A DNA stretch of 64,000 bases from a bacterium (GTDB lineage Bacteria; Zhuqueibacterota; QNDG01; JAGLOF01): contig JAFGRY010000004.1 in NCBI GenBank assembly GCA_016934955.1, positions 1 to 64,000 of the forward strand, read 5' to 3'. This document shows positions 62,235-64,000 of the stretch, piece after piece. A program made the position numbers and the translations under genes. The notes below the pieces were generated by a model that was not told the DNA's origin, made no database searches, and saw only the letters and a program-made list of their open reading frames with translations. The first letter of the stretch is position 1; every line of letters starts with the position of its first letter.

Positions 62235-64000
62235 AGACTGAACGATCGACCATGATAGAGGGAATGTCCAAAGGAATCCCGGTTTCCGAGGGGATCGCCA
62301 TCGGCACGGTCTGGAAACTTGACAGCGTCTGGGATGAAGTGACCGGTGTCAAGGTACTGCGGACCAAAAAGGAAGTCAGCCGCTATCAGGAAGCGCTCGA
62401 CTATGTCAGCATTCAGCTTGTTGAATGCCGCGATCGGGTGAAACGCGAGATCGGGAGCGAAGAGGCCCGTATTTTTGAGGCGCATCTCGCGATTCTCGGA
62501 GATGAATTTTTTCACAGCCGTATTCCCGAGGCGGTCAGAAAACGGCGGATGAACGTCGACTTTGTCCTCAAGGAGGAGATCGACGCCTGGATAACCGAGT
62601 ATCTGAACCAGGTAAAAGATGAATACCTGCGGCTGAGAGCGCAGGATATCCGTGATGTCGGAGAACGTATCCTCCATGTGCTGCTGCAGACCGAGAACGT
62701 GAATCCGCCCTCAGGAGAGCCCACAATCATCGTGGCTCATGAGCTGAGTCCTTCGGAAACCGCGCGTCTCCACAAGGATAAAATCCTCGGTTTCGCAACA
62801 GAACTGGGAGGCGGCAACTCCCACGCCTCGATCCTCGCGCGGGCAATGGGCATTCCCGCAGTGGTCGGTGTCGAACGGCTGAAGCGTAAAACGGTTACCG
62901 GTGATACAGCGATTATTGACGGCCACGCGGGTATCGTCTACATCAATCCTTCCCGGGAAATTCTCGAAGAATATGAAAAGCGTCAACGGCAGCTTACGGC
63001 CTACTGGAAACGGCTGTCCCGGGAAGTGGAGCTGCCGTCGGTCACCGCAGACGGAACCGCGGTCTCGCTTCAGGCGAATATCGCGAGCATCACCGATGTG
63101 TCGATGGCGATCAAGTACAAGGCGGAGGGAATCGGACTTTTCAGGACCGAACTGCCTTTTCTCTCCGCAGGACGGCTGCTGAGTGAAGAGGAACAGTTTC
63201 AGCTCTACAAGACGGTCCTGGAATCCATGGCGGGCAGCAAAGTCGTTGTGCGTACACTCGACCTCGGAGGAGACAAGTTCCTGCCCTTCCAGGCGGTTGA
63301 AGCGGAAAGCAATCCGTTTATGGGATGGCGGTCCATCAGGATATCGCTTCAGGAAAAAGATGTGTTCAAGGCCCAGCTGCGGGCGATCCTGCGGGCCAGC
63401 GCGTTCGGCAATCTCAGCATTCTTTACCCCATGATTTCAAGCCTTGAAGAGATACACGAGATCAGTTTGGTCTTCAGCGAGTGCAAACAGGAATTGACAC
63501 GGGAAGGGATTCCCTACGACAATGAAATCAGCACCGGTATTATGATCGAAGTTCCGTCGGCGGCGATCATGGCCGGCAATTTCGCCAAGCATGTCGACTA
63601 TTTCAGTCTGGGCACCAATGATCTCATACAATACACGCTCGCGGTCGACCGCAACAATGAAAAGGTCGCCCGCTTCTATCAGCCCCTGAACCCGGCCATT
63701 CTGCATCTCATCAAGAATACCATCCTCTGCGCCGACAGGGAAGGCGTCGGCGTGGCTCTCTGCGGTGAGATGGCCGGCAATCCTCTGTACACGGCGATGT
63801 TTCTCGGATTCGGTCTGCGGGAGTTCAGCATGAGTCCCGTCATGCTGCCGGAGGTGAAAAGCAGAATCAGAGCCCTCTCGATCGATGAGTGCAGAAAGCT
63901 GAGTGATGAACTGCTTTCTCTGGACTCGGCCGACATGATCGAGTCGCGGCTCTGGGATTTTCATCTGGAGATGAACAAACGGCAGGCGGTACCGGGCATT
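62231..64000 (+). CDS. ptsI: Phosphoenolpyruvate-protein phosphotransferase (PTS enzyme I), 3' end outside window
   Basis: The frame stays open from 62231 to the last base, giving 590 residues; the end lies outside. The N-terminal domain (SKGIPVSEGIAIGTVW) carries the phosphohistidine in ELGGGNSHASILARAMGIPAVVG. The PEP-binding barrel follows: IGLFRTELPFLS, RTLDLGGDK, YPMISSLEEI, MIEVPSAAIM, FSLGTNDLIQYTLAVDRNN and CGEMAGNP. Enzyme I passes phosphate from PEP to HPr. The ATG overlaps the def stop. The gene for HPr is not visible. Confidence 0.97.
   Translation, partial: MKTERSTMIEGMSKGIPVSEGIAIGTVWKLDSVWDEVTGVKVLRTKKEVSRYQEALDYVSIQLVECRDRVKREIGSEEARIFEAHLAILGDEFFHSRIPEAVRKRRMNVDFVLKEEIDAWITEYLNQVKDEYLRLRAQDIRDVGERILHVLLQTENVNPPSGEPTIIVAHELSPSETARLHKDKILGFATELGGGNSHASILARAMGIPAVVGVERLKRKTVTGDTAIIDGHAGIVYINPSREILEEYEKRQRQLTAYWKRLSREVELPSVTADGTAVSLQANIASITDVSMAIKYKAEGIGLFRTELPFLSAGRLLSEEEQFQLYKTVLESMAGSKVVVRTLDLGGDKFLPFQAVEAESNPFMGWRSIRISLQEKDVFKAQLRAILRASAFGNLSILYPMISSLEEIHEISLVFSECKQELTREGIPYDNEISTGIMIEVPSAAIMAGNFAKHVDYFSLGTNDLIQYTLAVDRNNEKVARFYQPLNPAILHLIKNTILCADREGVGVALCGEMAGNPLYTAMFLGFGLREFSMSPVMLPEVKSRIRALSIDECRKLSDELLSLDSADMIESRLWDFHLEMNKRQAVPGI

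Overview
The window is a gene-dense stretch of chromosome from what looks like an uncultured bacterium of the FCB superphylum (the wider Bacteroidota, Fibrobacterota, Zixibacteria, KSB1 and Latescibacterota neighbourhood). The pointers are C-terminal FlgD-like or Por-type sorting domains with the YPNPFN signature on two exported proteins, a PorD-like DUF4835 protein beside a PorV/PorQ-like barrel, a bacterial geranylgeranylglyceryl phosphate synthase, and a tiny COX24-like basic protein of the type seen in Bacteroidota. The phylum cannot be fixed from the sequence alone. The DNA is GC-rich by eye. I see no rRNA, CRISPR array, prophage or insertion sequence, and one tRNA. No gene-free gap exceeds about 260 bases.

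Layout. 1-6981: end of a secreted protein, an NhaC-type antiporter, a secreted cyanophycinase-like peptidase, exonuclease III, EttA and a lone receiver-domain protein. 7067-12882 (minus): an M55 D-aminopeptidase lipoprotein, then a serC-serA-DUF1015 run preceded by a YesU-like lipoprotein and a Lys/Ala-rich protein. 13140-16938: outer-membrane and type IX secretion-like proteins. 16999-25857: a beta-CASP nuclease, threonine aldolase, two tandem sodium-coupled glutamate-type carriers, pyrF-pyrE and a large unassigned protein with ACT-like segments. 26105-31115: two-domain radical SAM protein, RNase G, bL21 and bL27. 31313-34885: an odd Tyr-rich lipoprotein, two outer-membrane proteins and an unusual ArgR. 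34987-45862: tRNA-Leu, thpR, recA-recX-alaS, and an operon of GGGPS, a PHP phosphatase, GmhA, a BatA-like protein and HflX. 45859-53284: a sigma-54 response regulator followed by a coherent envelope module. 53469-59092: sppA, an HU-like gene, a 30-residue basic protein, xseA-xseB, dxs and nadK. 59154-64000: an Fn3-like lipoprotein (minus), thiC, def and the start of ptsI.

The most interesting part is 45859-53284. An NtrC-like activator is followed by a near-consensus -24/-12 promoter with two related upstream palindromes spaced 33 bp apart. Downstream are a BamA/TamA-type barrel, three exported beta-solenoid (DUF4097-like) proteins that each repeat their own turn motif (GE, DEG or NG), and a protein made of four copies of a domain I do not recognise. 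I read this as a sigma-54-controlled cell-envelope module, possibly undescribed. Two other genes (hflX and the radical SAM gene) have conserved N-termini that run upstream of any ATG, GTG or TTG codon, which suggests near-cognate AUC and AUA initiation or sequence errors.
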